Positions 17,986-28,800 of a stretch of 64,000 nucleotides of DNA are shown here, one piece after another. The notes beneath the pieces were generated by a model. That model saw only the letters and a program-made list of their open reading frames with translations, was not told the origin of the DNA and did no database searches. The DNA is from Alteromonadaceae bacterium XY-R5. GTDB lineage: Bacteria > Pseudomonadota > Gammaproteobacteria > Enterobacterales > Alteromonadaceae. Each line of letters begins with the position of its first letter. Within the stretch, counting starts at the first letter, position 1. Location: positions 362,056 to 426,055 of the forward strand of contig LXWE01000003.1 of NCBI GenBank assembly GCA_001660395.1. Reading direction: 5' to 3'. The translations under genes were made by a program, and so were the position numbers.

Positions 17986-18342
17986 TTATTGTTCAGATTC
18001 CCTGGTTAAATAGACAGATACCAGTCTGGCATTTGGCAAAATACCGGGCTTACTCAGTTTGAGTTCGACTTTACGCGCGGGATAACGTTCAAACACGCCA
18101 TCGATTAATGCGCCAGCCAGCGCTTCAAGCAGGCTAAAACTGGCAGAATCGGCAATGGCCTCCAGATGGGCAGCCAGGGCGGCATAATCGACGGTGTAAC
18201 TGACGTCATCTGTCCGCGCCGCGATTGCCAGATCGAGATGCACAATAACATCCGCTAACAACGCTTGTTTGGCGTGGCGTTCCCAGTCATAAACACCAAT
18301 CAGTGAGTTTAACTGCAAGCCCTCAATGATTATTTTATCCAT
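17986..18342 (-). CDS. folB: Dihydroneopterin aldolase FolB
   Basis: 118 residues. It starts MDKIIIEGLQLNSLIGVYDWERHAKQ, contains YTVDYAALAAHLEAIADSASFSLLEALA and ends with the KLSKPGILPNARLVSV segment typical of FolB, the size of a single aldolase domain. It converts dihydroneopterin to 6-hydroxymethyl-dihydropterin in folate synthesis. Divergent from plsY, as in many gammaproteobacteria; first gene of the run to uppP and hinT. Confidence 0.94.
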   Translation of the reverse strand: MDKIIIEGLQLNSLIGVYDWERHAKQALLADVIVHLDLAIAARTDDVSYTVDYAALAAHLEAIADSASFSLLEALAGALIDGVFERYPARKVELKLSKPGILPNARLVSVYLTRESEQ

Positions 18343-18443
18343 CTTAAGTCCGGTGAATTGATGGTGTGTTATAGCAAAGTTTCGGTTAACCTTGCTAAGC
18401 TAAGGAATTGCGATAGTTTAACCTGTTTGTTTGGGACAAGTAC

Positions 18444-19046
18444 ATGACGGCATTGACGATTTTACTTATGGCGCTGGCATATCTGGCCGGTTCGATCAGC
18501 AGTGCTGTTTTAGTCTGTCATATTTTTGCCCTTCCAGACCCAAGACAAGCCGGTTCGGGTAATCCTGGTGCCACTAATGTATTTAGACTTGGTGGACGGT
18601 TTCCTGCGGTGTTAGTGCTGGTTTGCGATATTCTGAAAGGCACGATTCCCGTTTGGGGTAGTTATTACCTGGGTATTGAACCGTTTTATCTGGGGCTCAT
18701 TGCCATCGCAGCCTGTCTTGGGCATATCTTCCCCCTGTTTTTCGGTTTCAAAGGCGGCAAAGCCGTTGCCACGGCGCTAGGTGCAATGCTCCCGATTGGA
18801 GCCAGTCTGGCAGGACTGCTGATTGCCTGCTGGATTTTGGTGGTATTTGCCAGTGGCTACTCATCTCTGGCAGCCATTATTACGGTTGGACTAGCGCCAG
18901 TTTTTACCTGGTTTATAAAGCCCGCCTACACAGTACCTGTAGCTATGTTGTCGCTACTGATCATCATTCGACATAAAGACAACATCAAGCGCCTCTGGCA
19001 GGGTAAAGAAGGCCGCATCTGGGATAAAGGTAAAACGAACGAGTAA
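18444..19046 (+). CDS. plsY: Acyl-phosphate:glycerol-3-phosphate acyltransferase PlsY
   Basis: 200 residues, five membrane segments expected. Conserved loops are visible: [13 protein letters not shown], then [15 protein letters not shown], then [21 protein letters not shown]. It makes lysophosphatidic acid from acyl phosphate and glycerol-3-phosphate. It is divergent from folB and convergent with tsaD. The intergenic 19047-19188 shows no clear terminator. Confidence 0.95.
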   Translation: MTALTILLMALAYLAGSISSAVLVCHIFALPDPRQAGSGNPGATNVFRLGGRFPAVLVLVCDILKGTIPVWGSYYLGIEPFYLGLIAIAACLGHIFPLFFGFKGGKAVATALGAMLPIGASLAGLLIACWILVVFASGYSSLAAIITVGLAPVFTWFIKPAYTVPVAMLSLLIIIRHKDNIKRLWQGKEGRIWDKGKTNE

Positions 19047-19188
19047 CATGCTGTTACGCTTAACATTTCTGGGTTAGATGTCTTCTCAAGGTGTCATTGA
19101 CGCCTTTAAATCTTACTCTTTTATCAACGCCTGCCTTGTTCAACTATCGCTAGCGACGTTTGCAGCCTCGCCAGCGAACCCCCGAATC

Positions 19189-20202
19189 TTACACAGGAGG
19201 TAAGCTGTCCAATGGCCAGCGCGGTTTAGCTTTTGAACTGAGTCCTTCAATTTGTCCCGCCAATAAACGCTGATAACCCGCATAAGCAATCATGGCACCA
19301 TTGTCAGTACAAAACTCGGTGCGCGGGTAGAATACCTGACCTCGCTGTTTTTTCATCAACTCTGCCAGCTTCTGGCGTAGTTCTTTGTTCGCACTTACAC
19401 CGCCAGCAATGACCAAACGCTTAAGGCCAGTCTGTTCAAGGGCGCGTCGACATTTAATCAATAAAGTATCCACCACAGCTTCCTGGAAGGCATACGCGAT
19501 ATTGGCCTGGGTTTGATGGTCGTTCCCATTATCGCGAATAGTATTCGCCGCAAAGGTTTTTAAACCACTAAAACTGAAATCCAGTCCAGGTCTGTCTGTC
19601 ATTGGACGGGGAAACTGGAAATGTCCGGGTTCTCCCTGATCGGCCAGTTTAGCCAACAATGGGCCTCCGGGATAATCCAGGCCGAGTAACTTAGCCGTCT
19701 TATCAAACGCTTCGCCAGCCGCGTCATCCACAGACTCACCCAGAATTTCATATCGACCAATCCCCTCCACTTTCACCATCATAGTGTGACCGCCAGAGAC
19801 AAGCAGGGCGATAAAGGGAAATTCAGGCTTAGGCTCATCCAGCATTGGCGCCAACAAATGCCCTTCCATATGATGAACGCCTACAGCCGGTTTACCCCAG
19901 GCATATGCCAAACTGCGGCCTACCGAAGCACCTACTAACAATGCCCCCACTAATCCTGGACCTTGAGTAAAAGCAACGCCATCAATTTGCTCTGGTGTGC
20001 AATGCGCTTCTGCCATCGCGGCTTTAATTAAAGGCACAATTTTGCGAACGTGGTCACGAGAGGCCAATTCTGGCACTACCCCACCATAATCAGCATGCAA
20101 TTTGACCTGGCTATAAAGTTGATGTGACATTAATCCCAGTTCACCGTCATAAATTGCAATGCCGGTCTCATCACAGGAAGTTTCGATACCCAATACCCGC
20201 AT
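19189..20202 (-). CDS. tsaD: tRNA threonylcarbamoyladenosine transferase TsaD
   Basis: 337 residues from the ATG at 20202, exactly the E. coli length; the longer frame has only a TTG start. [14 protein letters not shown] is the ASKHA phosphate-1 motif, His111 and His115 in HHMEGH bind the metal, and FSFSGLKT and [13 protein letters not shown] are conserved. It transfers the threonylcarbamoyl group to A37 of ANN-decoding tRNAs with TsaB and TsaE. It is divergent from rpsU, as in E. coli. Confidence 0.96.
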   Translation of the reverse strand: MRVLGIETSCDETGIAIYDGELGLMSHQLYSQVKLHADYGGVVPELASRDHVRKIVPLIKAAMAEAHCTPEQIDGVAFTQGPGLVGALLVGASVGRSLAYAWGKPAVGVHHMEGHLLAPMLDEPKPEFPFIALLVSGGHTMMVKVEGIGRYEILGESVDDAAGEAFDKTAKLLGLDYPGGPLLAKLADQGEPGHFQFPRPMTDRPGLDFSFSGLKTFAANTIRDNGNDHQTQANIAYAFQEAVVDTLLIKCRRALEQTGLKRLVIAGGVSANKELRQKLAELMKKQRGQVFYPRTEFCTDNGAMIAYAGYQRLLAGQIEGLSSKAKPRWPLDSLPPV

Positions 20203-20340
20203 AAATTTGTCTGCTCTTAATCTGTAACTTTGCAAAAATCGGCGCTATTCTACCCACTCAGCGGCCTCGACTCCATTCCAAAGCCAGTTTTTCTGTCTTC
20301 TCTGCGAAAATTTAACCAAAGTGTCCTTTACTTTGGGCGG

Positions 20341-20349
20341 TGATATGAT
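20341..20349 (+). promoter_or_regulatory. Candidate extended -10 promoter for rpsU
   Basis: TGA-TATGAT fits an extended -10 (TGN-TATAAT) with no good -35. It lies 86 bp before the rpsU ATG, within the 233-bp region shared with divergent tsaD. Confidence 0.45.
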
Positions 20350-20435
20350 TAAAATTCCGCACCATTTTTAACCGAGCCGGTTATATTTTGAACTGGCAAA
20401 GAAATTCGTAATTGATTTTTTGAGGTGAGATTTTA

Positions 20436-20651
20436 ATGCCAATCGTTAAAGTAAGAGAAAACGAACCATTTGACGTAGCACTGCGTCGTTTCAAGCGTTC
20501 ATGTGAAAAAGCTGGTGTTCTTTCTGAAGTTCGTCGTCGTGAGTTCTTCGAAAAGCCAACTTGGGAGCGTAAGCGCAAGAAAGCTGCTGCTAAAAAGCGT
20601 CTTCTGAAGAAGTTGTCTCGCGAAAACGCACGTCGCGTAAAACTTTACTAA
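20436..20651 (+). CDS. rpsU: 30S ribosomal protein bS21
   Basis: 71 residues, the standard length: [21 protein letters not shown] at the start and a very basic tail ending ARRVKLY. GAGGTGA precedes the ATG. It helps mRNA engage the 30S subunit. First gene of the macromolecular synthesis block rpsU-yqeY-dnaG-rpoD. A TTGGGCT/AGCCCAA inverted repeat (20660-20690) follows the stop codon and may damp read-through to yqeY. Confidence 0.97.
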   Translation: MPIVKVRENEPFDVALRRFKRSCEKAGVLSEVRRREFFEKPTWERKRKKAAAKKRLLKKLSRENARRVKLY

Positions 20652-20731
20652 GTCTCGCCTTGGGCTTATTCCGTTAAGGAGCGAGCCCAACGTTTCTGCA
20701 ATTCGTTCCCTATCTTGCATTGAGAAAGTCC

Positions 20732-21178
20732 ATGTCTTTGATAGATGATTTGAAGCAAGCGCAGAAAGATGCGATGCGCGCCAAAGACAAGCTGCGTTTG
20801 GGTACCATTCGTATGGCTTTGGCTGCCGTAAAACAGCGCGAGATTGACGACAGAATTGAACTGTCGGAGCAAGACCTTATTGCCTTGCTGACCAAACTGG
20901 TTAAACAACGCAAAGATGCCGCTTCCCAATTTGCTGACGCAGGTCGTCAGGATTTAGCTGACACAGAGTTAGCTGAAATCGAAGTATTGCAAGAGTTTCT
21001 TCCCCAGCCTCTTAGCGCTGATGAGCTGAGTGCGTTGCTTGCCCAAGCCATCGAAGAAACCGGTGCTAATGGCATGCAAGATATGGGTAAGGTCATGGGA
21101 TGGCTGAAGCCGAAGGTACAGGGTCGCACCGATATGGGTGCACTGAGTGGACAAATTAAAGCTCACCTGACAGCCTGA
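20732..21178 (+). CDS. yqeY: YqeY/GatB-like family protein
   Basis: 148 residues from the ATG at 20732 (MSLIDDLKQAQKDAMRAKDK), the normal start for this family; GAGA lies upstream. It shows LRLGTIRMALAAVKQREID and the C-terminal MGKVMGWLKPKVQGRTDMG helical region shared with the tail of GatB. The tail resembles a tRNA-binding domain, but the function is not known. Insertion of yqeY between rpsU and dnaG is common in Alteromonadales, Vibrionales and Pseudomonads. Confidence 0.9.
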   Translation: MSLIDDLKQAQKDAMRAKDKLRLGTIRMALAAVKQREIDDRIELSEQDLIALLTKLVKQRKDAASQFADAGRQDLADTELAEIEVLQEFLPQPLSADELSALLAQAIEETGANGMQDMGKVMGWLKPKVQGRTDMGALSGQIKAHLTA

Positions 21179-21204
21179 TTAGCCCCCTAAATTGCCAGAA
21201 ATAC

Positions 21205-21245
21205 CAAGCCGCAACATAGTCTTATGCTGCGGCTTGTTAGTTTTC
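21205..21245 (+). terminator. Hairpin between yqeY and dnaG
   Basis: Arms 21205-21218 and 21223-21236 pair over 14 bp (one G-U) with a 4-nt loop, followed by TTAGTTTT. It sits where E. coli has an internal terminator ahead of dnaG that lowers primase expression. Confidence 0.7.
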
Positions 21246-21306
21246 AGAACCCGCATAAACGGGTAAAGTATCCCTTTCTTAACGTCTTTTGTATTGGACA
21301 GAATGC

Positions 21307-23079
21307 ATGGCTGGCCGTATTCCTCGTGAATTTATTGACGATATTCTTGCTCGTGCAGATATCGTAGAAATCATTGATAGCCGCGTGCGTCTAAAAAAGG
21401 CGGGTAAAAATTATCAAGCCTGCTGTCCATTCCATAACGAAAAATCACCGTCGTTCACCGTTGCTCAAGACAAACAGTTTTATCATTGCTTTGGCTGTGG
21501 AGCACATGGCAACGCAATTTCATTCCTGATGGAATTTGACCGCCTTGAATTTCCCGAGGCCGTCGAAGAGCTGGCTCAAATCATGGGACTGGAAGTGCCG
21601 CGTGAACAGGGTAATAAACCAGAGAAAACCCAGGCACAAAAGGCCCAGCAAGCCAATGACTATGAACTGATGGAGCAGGCCAGTCGCTTTTACGCCCATC
21701 AACTTAAAGCCCATCCCGAAAAGGACAAAGCCGTCGAGTATTTAAAGGGACGAGGCTTAAGTGGCGAAGTCGTCAAAGCTTTTGGTATTGGTTATGCGCC
21801 ATCAGGTTGGGACAGTTTACTGGGACAGTTTGGTAAAACCCCACAATTGCGTCAGCAGATGCAGGAACTCAAACTCGTCAATCAAAACGATAATGGCCGG
21901 GTTTATGATTTCTTCCGCGAACGTATTATGTTTCCCATCCGCGATAAACGTGGACGAGTCATCGGTTTTGGTGGCCGCGTACTGGGTGAAGGTTCGCCGA
22001 AATATTTAAACTCGCCCGAGACTCGAATTTTCCATAAAGGTTATGAGCTGTATGGCTTATATCAGGCCCGCCAGCATAACCGTAAGCTGGAACGAATTGT
22101 GATCGTTGAAGGCTATATGGATGTGGTCGCACTGGCGCAGTTTGATATTAATTACGCCGTCGCGTCTCTCGGAACGGCCACCACCAGCGAACAGCTACAA
22201 ACCCTGTTTCGCAGTGTCCCTGAAGTCATTTGCTGTTACGACGGTGACCGCGCAGGACGCGATGCCGCCTGGCGTGCCATGGAAAATGCTTTACCCCAGT
22301 TAAAAGACGGTACCCAAATGAAATTCCTGTTCCTGCCCGACGGTGAGGATCCGGATACTATGGTGCGTCAGATTGGCAAAGATGCATTCGAAGAAAAGCT
22401 GAAGCAGGGTGTCCCTTTATCTCAATTTTTCTTTTCTAGTTTGTTGCAAAAACATCAGCTTGGCAGCGCCGAAGGGAAGGCCGCGTTGAAGGCTGAAGCG
22501 GTACCGCTTATAGAACAGATTCAAGGTGAAAACCAAAAGGCCATTTTGCTGGAAGAATTAAGCAAGTTGCTGGGTGAGCAAAACAAGTATCTGTTGGAAC
22601 AAGACATGGCAGCCGCCAATCGCATGTCGAAAATGAAAACGGCCGATACTTCCCTGCCGAATAAAAGTCGGATTTCCCCGATTCGCATGCTGCTGCGTCT
22701 GCTGTTAGATACACCGCAGTTAGCGACCGAATGTGATCAGGTTGACTTACGCGCGTTAGCAGACCTGCGCATTTCAGGCATGGACTTACTGCAACAGGTT
22801 TACGGCTATTGCGTGGCTACGCCAAACGCCAATACCGCCCGTTTACTCGAATATTTCCGCGACCATCCTCAGGCAGCGCAACTTGGTAAGCTTTTGCTAT
22901 GGGAGCATGATGTTCGTTCGGAGAACCTGCAACAGGTCTTTATCGACAGCATTACCAAGCTGATCGACTGGCACTTTACCAGCCGAATGGAAGAGCTGTT
23001 AGCCAAATCCCGTGTCGATAAATTGAGTCAGGCGGAAAAACAGGAACTCAATCTGTTGATGAAGGAACAAAAACGCTAG
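21307..23079 (+). CDS. dnaG: DNA primase DnaG
   Basis: 590 residues from the ATG at 21307 (MAGRIPREFIDDILARADIV), matching the E. coli start. The N-terminal zinc ribbon has Cys40, His43, Cys61 and Cys64. The RNA polymerase core follows, with TOPRIM motifs VIVEGYMDVVAL and CYDGDRAGRDAAW. A C-terminal helicase-binding domain covers the last 150 residues. It synthesises RNA primers at the fork with DnaB. The ribosome site is weak, consistent with low expression of dnaG inside a block that also encodes abundant proteins. Confidence 0.97.
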   Translation: MAGRIPREFIDDILARADIVEIIDSRVRLKKAGKNYQACCPFHNEKSPSFTVAQDKQFYHCFGCGAHGNAISFLMEFDRLEFPEAVEELAQIMGLEVPREQGNKPEKTQAQKAQQANDYELMEQASRFYAHQLKAHPEKDKAVEYLKGRGLSGEVVKAFGIGYAPSGWDSLLGQFGKTPQLRQQMQELKLVNQNDNGRVYDFFRERIMFPIRDKRGRVIGFGGRVLGEGSPKYLNSPETRIFHKGYELYGLYQARQHNRKLERIVIVEGYMDVVALAQFDINYAVASLGTATTSEQLQTLFRSVPEVICCYDGDRAGRDAAWRAMENALPQLKDGTQMKFLFLPDGEDPDTMVRQIGKDAFEEKLKQGVPLSQFFFSSLLQKHQLGSAEGKAALKAEAVPLIEQIQGENQKAILLEELSKLLGEQNKYLLEQDMAAANRMSKMKTADTSLPNKSRISPIRMLLRLLLDTPQLATECDQVDLRALADLRISGMDLLQQVYGYCVATPNANTARLLEYFRDHPQAAQLGKLLLWEHDVRSENLQQVFIDSITKLIDWHFTSRMEELLAKSRVDKLSQAEKQELNLLMKEQKR

Positions 23080-23120
23080 TTTCTGGTCAGTTAATAGACT
23101 AGCGGCAACCATGGTAATTC

Positions 23121-23129
23121 TGCTATACT
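23121..23129 (+). promoter_or_regulatory. Candidate extended -10 promoter for rpoD
   Basis: TGC-TATACT fits an extended -10; no convincing -35. It lies just after dnaG and 176 bp before the rpoD ATG, so transcripts would carry a long leader containing the hairpin at 23189. Confidence 0.4.
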
Positions 23130-23188
23130 GGCGTATTCGCTGACGCCTTTACTTGAACTGGTTAAAATTCCTGCTTTAGCATTGATAT

Positions 23189-23210
23189 TTGGGGACTACT
23201 CCCCAATTTT
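23189..23210 (+). terminator. Terminator-like hairpin in the rpoD leader
   Basis: Perfect 7-bp stem TTGGGGA/TCCCCAA with a 4-nt loop and a TTTT tail. It is placed between the candidate promoter and rpoD, so it could separate dnaG from rpoD or attenuate the leader. Confidence 0.65.
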
Positions 23211-23304
23211 AATAGAGCAATAACCGGTTTCCTTTAGCTTTTTTCAGTAAAAGGTGAGCAGAGCGGGCTAATCAATTTAACCGATTTCGAGAAGTGTAAG
23301 TTAT

Positions 23305-25152
23305 ATGGCGCAAAGCAAGCAGTCGCAAATTAAACTCCTCATCGCTAAAGGTAAAGAACAGGGCTATCTTACCTTTGCCGAAGTGAATGACCACCTGCCA
23401 CAGGATATCGTTGATTCTGATCAGATCGAAGACATCATTCGAATGATCAACGACATGGGTATCCAGGTGTTCGAATCTGCACCGGATTCCGATGAACTGC
23501 TGATGGCAGAAACCTCTACGGACGACGACGCCGCAGAAGCCGCAGCTCAGGCCCTTGCGACAGTTGAAAGTGAAATTGGTCGCACCACAGATCCAGTGCG
23601 CATGTACATGCGCGAAATGGGTACCGTTGAACTGTTAACCCGTGAAGGCGAAATCGAAATCGCCAAGCGTATTGAAGACGGTATCAACCAGGTACAGTGC
23701 TCTGTTGCTGAATATCCTGAGGCCATCACCTATCTATTGGACCAATGGGATCAATACGAAGCTGAAGAAATTCGTCTGAGCGATATCGTTCTGGGCTTTG
23801 TTGATCCGAATGAAGCCGAAGATTTAGCCCCGACTGCCACTCACATCGGCTCTGAGTTATCTGAAAAAGAACTGGATGACGAAGACGATGATGAAGATGA
23901 AGACGAAGACGGCGACGACAGTTCTGACGACGACGATAACAGCGTTGATCCAGAAGTTGCCCGCGAGCGTTTTACAGCGCTGCGTGATCAGTACAACAAA
24001 ACTCGTGAAATGATTGCAGCCAAAGGCCGCGAGCATAACGATACCAAAGCGCAAATTACTGTACTGAGCGACATCTTCAAAGAATTCCGTCTGGTACCTA
24101 AGCAATTTGATCGCATGGTTAAAAACATGCGCGATATGATGGACCGAGTTCGTGTTCAGGAACGTCTGATCATGAAACACTGTGTGGTTCATGCGCAGAT
24201 GCCTAAGAAAGATTTCATTGATGCCTTCGCTGGCAGCGAAACCAATCCAAACTGGTTTGCTGATATTCTGAAGAGCGCTGCGCCTTATGTTCAGGAACTG
24301 AAACGTTATCAGGAAGATATCGAACGCAGCATCTCTAAGATGAGCCAGGTAGAAGAAGAGACTGGTCTGTGTATCTCGGATATCAAAGATATCAACCGCC
24401 GCATGTCAATCGGTGAAGCCAAAGCTCGCCGCGCGAAGAAAGAAATGGTGGAAGCGAACCTGCGTCTGGTTATCTCTATCGCGAAAAAATACACCAACCG
24501 TGGTTTACAATTCCTCGACCTAATCCAGGAAGGTAACATCGGTCTGATGAAAGCGGTAGATAAGTTCGAATACCGTCGCGGTTATAAGTTCTCGACCTAT
24601 GCAACCTGGTGGATCCGTCAGGCCATTACCCGTTCTATCGCGGACCAGGCGCGTACGATCCGTATACCAGTGCACATGATCGAAACCATCAATAAACTGA
24701 ACCGTATCTCTCGTCAGATGCTTCAGGAGATGGGGCGTGAGCCAACACCGGAAGAATTGTCAGAACGTATGGCAATGCCTGAAGACAAGATCCGTAAGGT
24801 TCTGAAGATTGCGAAAGAGCCAATCTCCATGGAAACCCCAATCGGTGATGATGAAGATTCACATCTGGGTGACTTTATCGAGGATAGCACCATTATTCAG
24901 CCCCTCGATTCAGCGACTGGCGGTAGCCTCAAAGATGCAACTCAGGAAGTACTGGCTGGCCTGACGGCCCGTGAAGCCAAAGTTCTGAGAATGCGTTTCG
25001 GTATCGACATGAACACCGACCATACATTGGAAGAAGTAGGTAAACAGTTCGACGTTACCCGTGAGCGTATTCGTCAGATCGAAGCCAAGGCGTTACGCAA
25101 ATTGCGTCACCCGAGCCGCTCAGAACAGCTGCGTAGCTTCCTCGACGAGTAG
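23305..25152 (+). CDS. rpoD: RNA polymerase primary sigma factor RpoD (sigma-70)
   Basis: 615 residues, close to E. coli sigma-70 (613). Region 1.1 is at the N-terminus, region 1.2 at [11 protein letters not shown], a non-conserved acidic stretch (Asp/Glu run near 190-215), region 2 with [19 protein letters not shown] for -10 recognition and melting, region 3, and region 4 with [21 protein letters not shown] for -35 recognition. It directs housekeeping transcription. Last gene of the block, with its own leader and a strong terminator. Confidence 0.98.
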   Translation: MAQSKQSQIKLLIAKGKEQGYLTFAEVNDHLPQDIVDSDQIEDIIRMINDMGIQVFESAPDSDELLMAETSTDDDAAEAAAQALATVESEIGRTTDPVRMYMREMGTVELLTREGEIEIAKRIEDGINQVQCSVAEYPEAITYLLDQWDQYEAEEIRLSDIVLGFVDPNEAEDLAPTATHIGSELSEKELDDEDDDEDEDEDGDDSSDDDDNSVDPEVARERFTALRDQYNKTREMIAAKGREHNDTKAQITVLSDIFKEFRLVPKQFDRMVKNMRDMMDRVRVQERLIMKHCVVHAQMPKKDFIDAFAGSETNPNWFADILKSAAPYVQELKRYQEDIERSISKMSQVEEETGLCISDIKDINRRMSIGEAKARRAKKEMVEANLRLVISIAKKYTNRGLQFLDLIQEGNIGLMKAVDKFEYRRGYKFSTYATWWIRQAITRSIADQARTIRIPVHMIETINKLNRISRQMLQEMGREPTPEELSERMAMPEDKIRKVLKIAKEPISMETPIGDDEDSHLGDFIEDSTIIQPLDSATGGSLKDATQEVLAGLTAREAKVLRMRFGIDMNTDHTLEEVGKQFDVTRERIRQIEAKALRKLRHPSRSEQLRSFLDE

Positions 25153-25170
25153 GTCCGTTAACCTGATAAG

Positions 25171-25200
25171 ATAAAGGCGCTAGATAGCGCCTTTATTTTT
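25171..25200. terminator. Terminator after rpoD, overlapping the end of the DUF1275 gene
   Basis: Perfect 10-bp stem ATAAAGGCGC/GCGCCTTTAT (25171-25180, 25187-25196) followed by TTTT. The final Lys-Lys-stop codons of the convergent DUF1275 gene lie in the right arm and T-tract. Confidence 0.88.
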
Positions 25201-25855
25201 TTATGGTCTTTAGCTGATACCAGTGATATGCCAGCGCCAGCAGTAAACATCCCCCCGATGGCATCATCAACGCGTTGTAACCTGCCCATTGATAGCTTAC
25301 CGCCCCAGCCATCGCCCCCACAACAAATCCCCCAATAATCAGAAGATAAAGTGTGGCTCTGCGTTGGTCAAACTTCTGCTTGCGTAACCACGCCCCAAGC
25401 ATAATCCCCAAATCCGTCACTATTCCCGTGATATGGGTGGTTCGAATAATGGCGCCACTATAAGTGGTGGCCAGCGCGTTTTGCAGTCCGCAGGCTGCCG
25501 ACGCAAAATAATGCCCAGCACTAGACCCGTTAAGCAACATATGACAGGCGGCAAATAACAGCGCCGCCTCAATCAATAGCAATAATCCATAATGCCGCCC
25601 CATTTGTAATGCGCTACTACGAAGCACCCAACCCGAGATGACTGCTCCCGCCAGAAAACTCAGTATCACCGCCAACAGATGCAAACTGGTATCAGGCTGC
25701 TCCAACAATCTGGCGCCCAGCAGTGTTGCAGTGCCCGACAAATGCGACACAGACTGATGTTCAAACCCCAGCAGGCCTACGCTATTAACGAAACCCGCCA
25801 GAAGGGCTAAGACAAATGCACCATATTCAACCCAACCGGGCAATCTCGAAATCAA
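25193..25855 (-). CDS. DUF1275 (YoaK-like) membrane protein
   Basis: 220 residues, about six membrane helices. Family features are the N-terminal LAGFVNSVGLLGF, HLSGTATLLG and the CGLQNALATTYSGAIIRTTHITGIVTDLG block. The only usable start is TTG at 25855: an in-frame TGA stands six codons upstream, and the first Met comes far inside; GGGCTGA seven bases upstream could be the ribosome site. The function of the family is unknown. Convergent with rpoD; 31 bp downstream of the RND permease stop on the same strand, so possibly co-transcribed with it. Confidence 0.85.
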   Translation of the reverse strand: MISRLPGWVEYGAFVLALLAGFVNSVGLLGFEHQSVSHLSGTATLLGARLLEQPDTSLHLLAVILSFLAGAVISGWVLRSSALQMGRHYGLLLLIEAALLFAACHMLLNGSSAGHYFASAACGLQNALATTYSGAIIRTTHITGIVTDLGIMLGAWLRKQKFDQRRATLYLLIIGGFVVGAMAGAVSYQWAGYNALMMPSGGCLLLALAYHWYQLKTIKK

Positions 25856-25885
25856 ATTATCAGCCCATATTCATTCGAACTCATA

Positions 25886-28800
25886 TCACAAATTATCCTT
25901 GTGATATGGAATCTCAGCTTCAAGCTGTTCGATAGTGGCAGCAAGCTGTTGCGGTGAACCTGTGTTTCTGGCTAACCAGTAATAGGCCGTAGGCACCACA
26001 AACAAGGTAAGAATTGCAGACAGCAATACCCCCGCAAAAATCACCATACCGATAACAGTACGACTCTCCGCCCCGGGCCCCACCGCCAGCACCAAAGGCA
26101 AAGAACTCATTACTGTGGTGAATACGGTCATCACTATAGGACGTAGACGCAATGCAGCCGCTTTTCGCAGGGCCTGTTCAAACTCTTCGCCAGCATCGCG
26201 TAACTGATTGGCAAACTCGACAATCAGTATGCCGTTTTTCGCAGCTAAACCTATCAGCATTACCAATCCAATCTGGCTATAAATATTGATGGTCATGTTG
26301 GCAAAATAGAGACCGATATATGCCCCCACCAATGCCATAGGTACCGTTAACATGATTACCAAGGGATGGATCCAGCTTTCAAACTGCGCAGCCAGCACGA
26401 GGTAAGTCACTGCCAGCGCGAGGATAAACACAAACACCACCGAGTTACCTGACTCTTTGTACAGCAGTGATTCGCCTTTGTAGTCAATTGATGCGGTTTC
26501 GGGCAACTCCGTTTTCACCAGATTTTCCAGATAACTCAGTGCCTGGCCTAAGGTGTACCCTTCAGCTAAGTTCGCACTAATGGTGATACTGCGCATACGG
26601 TTATAGCGATTTAGGCGCGACGATGTGGCCCCCTCCTCAAACGTCAGCAAATTGTCCATCGGAATTAACTTACCTGTGCGGGCAGAACGTACATATAGAT
26701 TGTCGATACTTTGAGGACTGCGGAAATCCTCTTCTACCCCCTCCAGTATCACATCATATTCCTGCCCCCTGTCTAGGTAGGTAGAGACACGTCGCTGCCC
26801 CAGCATGGTTTCAAGGGTACGGCCGATTTCACTGATAGAGACGCCTAAATCTGCGGCTCGGGCACGGTCAATTTTCACCAGCAATTGGGGCCAGGTTTCT
26901 TTGTAATCGGAATCCAGTCGCAGCAAACCCGGGTTCTTGCGCGCCTGACTTAACATGATATCGCGCCAGCGCACTAACTCTTCGTATGTATCGCCTTTCA
27001 ATACAAATTCCACCGGCCGGCTACTACCGCCACCACTCAAGCCGCTGCGCATGATAGTAAATGCCCGCACATCGGGAATTTGCGATAGCTTGGCGCTAAT
27101 TTCATCCATCAGTTCAAAGGTATTGCGATTGCGTGTGCGCCAGTCAGCGGCGCCAATAATAGCAATCCCGCCACTGTTCCCCCAACCAGGAGTGCGTACC
27201 AGCACCCGCTCGACTTCGCCGGTATCGAGATACGGCAGTAAGATATCTTCTACCTTTTTCATATTCGCGGCATTACTTTCGAAGCTGGCGCCTTCGGCGA
27301 CCTGCATACTGACAAAGAAATTGCCGCGATCTTCTTTAGGCACAAACTCTCCCGGCACCAGATCAGACAGCTTAATTAAACTGGCGATAGACGCCAAAAT
27401 AAGCAAAACCATCAGTATGGGTTGATGCAAGGTTGTCCCCAGTAAGCGGTAATAACCTTGCTCCAGAGACTTAAATCTCGCATCGACCCAATTGCCAAAC
27501 CCTTTGCTACGCGTGCGTTTACGTAAAAACTTCGAGCTCATCATGGGTGACAAGGTCAGAGCGGTGAAACTGGAAAAGGCCACCGCTGCCGCCATTGCCA
27601 GCGCGAACTCAGTAAACAGCCTACCAATATTGCCTTGTAAAAATACCAAGGGTACGAATACTGAAATCAGCACCAATGTGGTAGCAATAACGGCCATCCC
27701 CACTTCTCTGGCACCGCGATACGCTGCCAGCAACGGCGGCTCCCCCATTTCAATCCGACGGTAAATATTTTCCAGTACCACGATGGCATCATCCACAACC
27801 AGACCTATGGCGAGCACCAGTGCCAGCAATGTCAGTAGGTTGATAGAAAATCCAAGGGCATACATCACGATAAATGCCCCTACCAAGGATACAGGCACAG
27901 TCACAGCAGGAATTAAGGTAGCTCTGACATTTCCTAAAAACAGGTAAATCACCACCACAACCATCAGCATGGCAATCGCCAGCGTCTCGTATACTTCATC
28001 AATCGACTGTTCGATAAACACTGATGAATCGTAGCTTGGCACAATGATGATGTTATCTGGCAGGCTGGCCTTAATCTCTTCAATGGCCTTACGTACTGAA
28101 CGCGCTACTTCGAGGGTATTGGCTTTTGACTGTTTGATTACACCCAGGCCAATCATATTCAGGCCGTTGCCACGGAATTCAGATTCATCATCTTCCGCCG
28201 CCACTTCCACCTTAGCGACTTCACCTAATTTCACCAGATAACCATCGGAGCCAACTTTGAGTGTCAACTGAGCAAAATCCTCAGGGGTTAAAAAGGTTCT
28301 GGCCACCCTCACCTCAAAATCCCGCTCCAAAGATTCCACTTCACCAGCAGGCAGCTCGACGTTTTCCGAGCGGATTACATTTTCAATATCGCTGACAGTA
28401 ATGCCCCTGGCTGCCATCGCATTGCGATCGAGCCAGACTTTCATTGCATAGGTACGGCCTCCGCCAATCCGGACGCGAGCCACGCCATCGGCCACCGCCA
28501 GTTTGTCGACCAGATAGCGGTCGGCATAATCCGTCAGTTCCATGCTCGACATGTTATCGCTACGCAGGTTATACCAAACAATCACATCGTCATCGGAACT
28601 GGCTTTCGATACTTCAGGGGGATCCGCCTGTTCAGGCAAATTATTCAATGCCCGGCTAACGCGTTCGCGTACGTCATTGGCCGCTGCATCAATATCACGG
28701 GATAAGTTAAACTCAATGGTAATTGAGGAGCGCCCATTACGGCTAGTCGAGGTGATATTCTTAATCCCCTCTATGCCACTAATCCTATCTTCGAGTAGCT

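Noticed and set aside
23870..23945. Asp/Glu run in rpoD as an unusual insertion
   Set aside because: E. coli sigma-70 has a similar acidic stretch at this place, so it is normal for the family.
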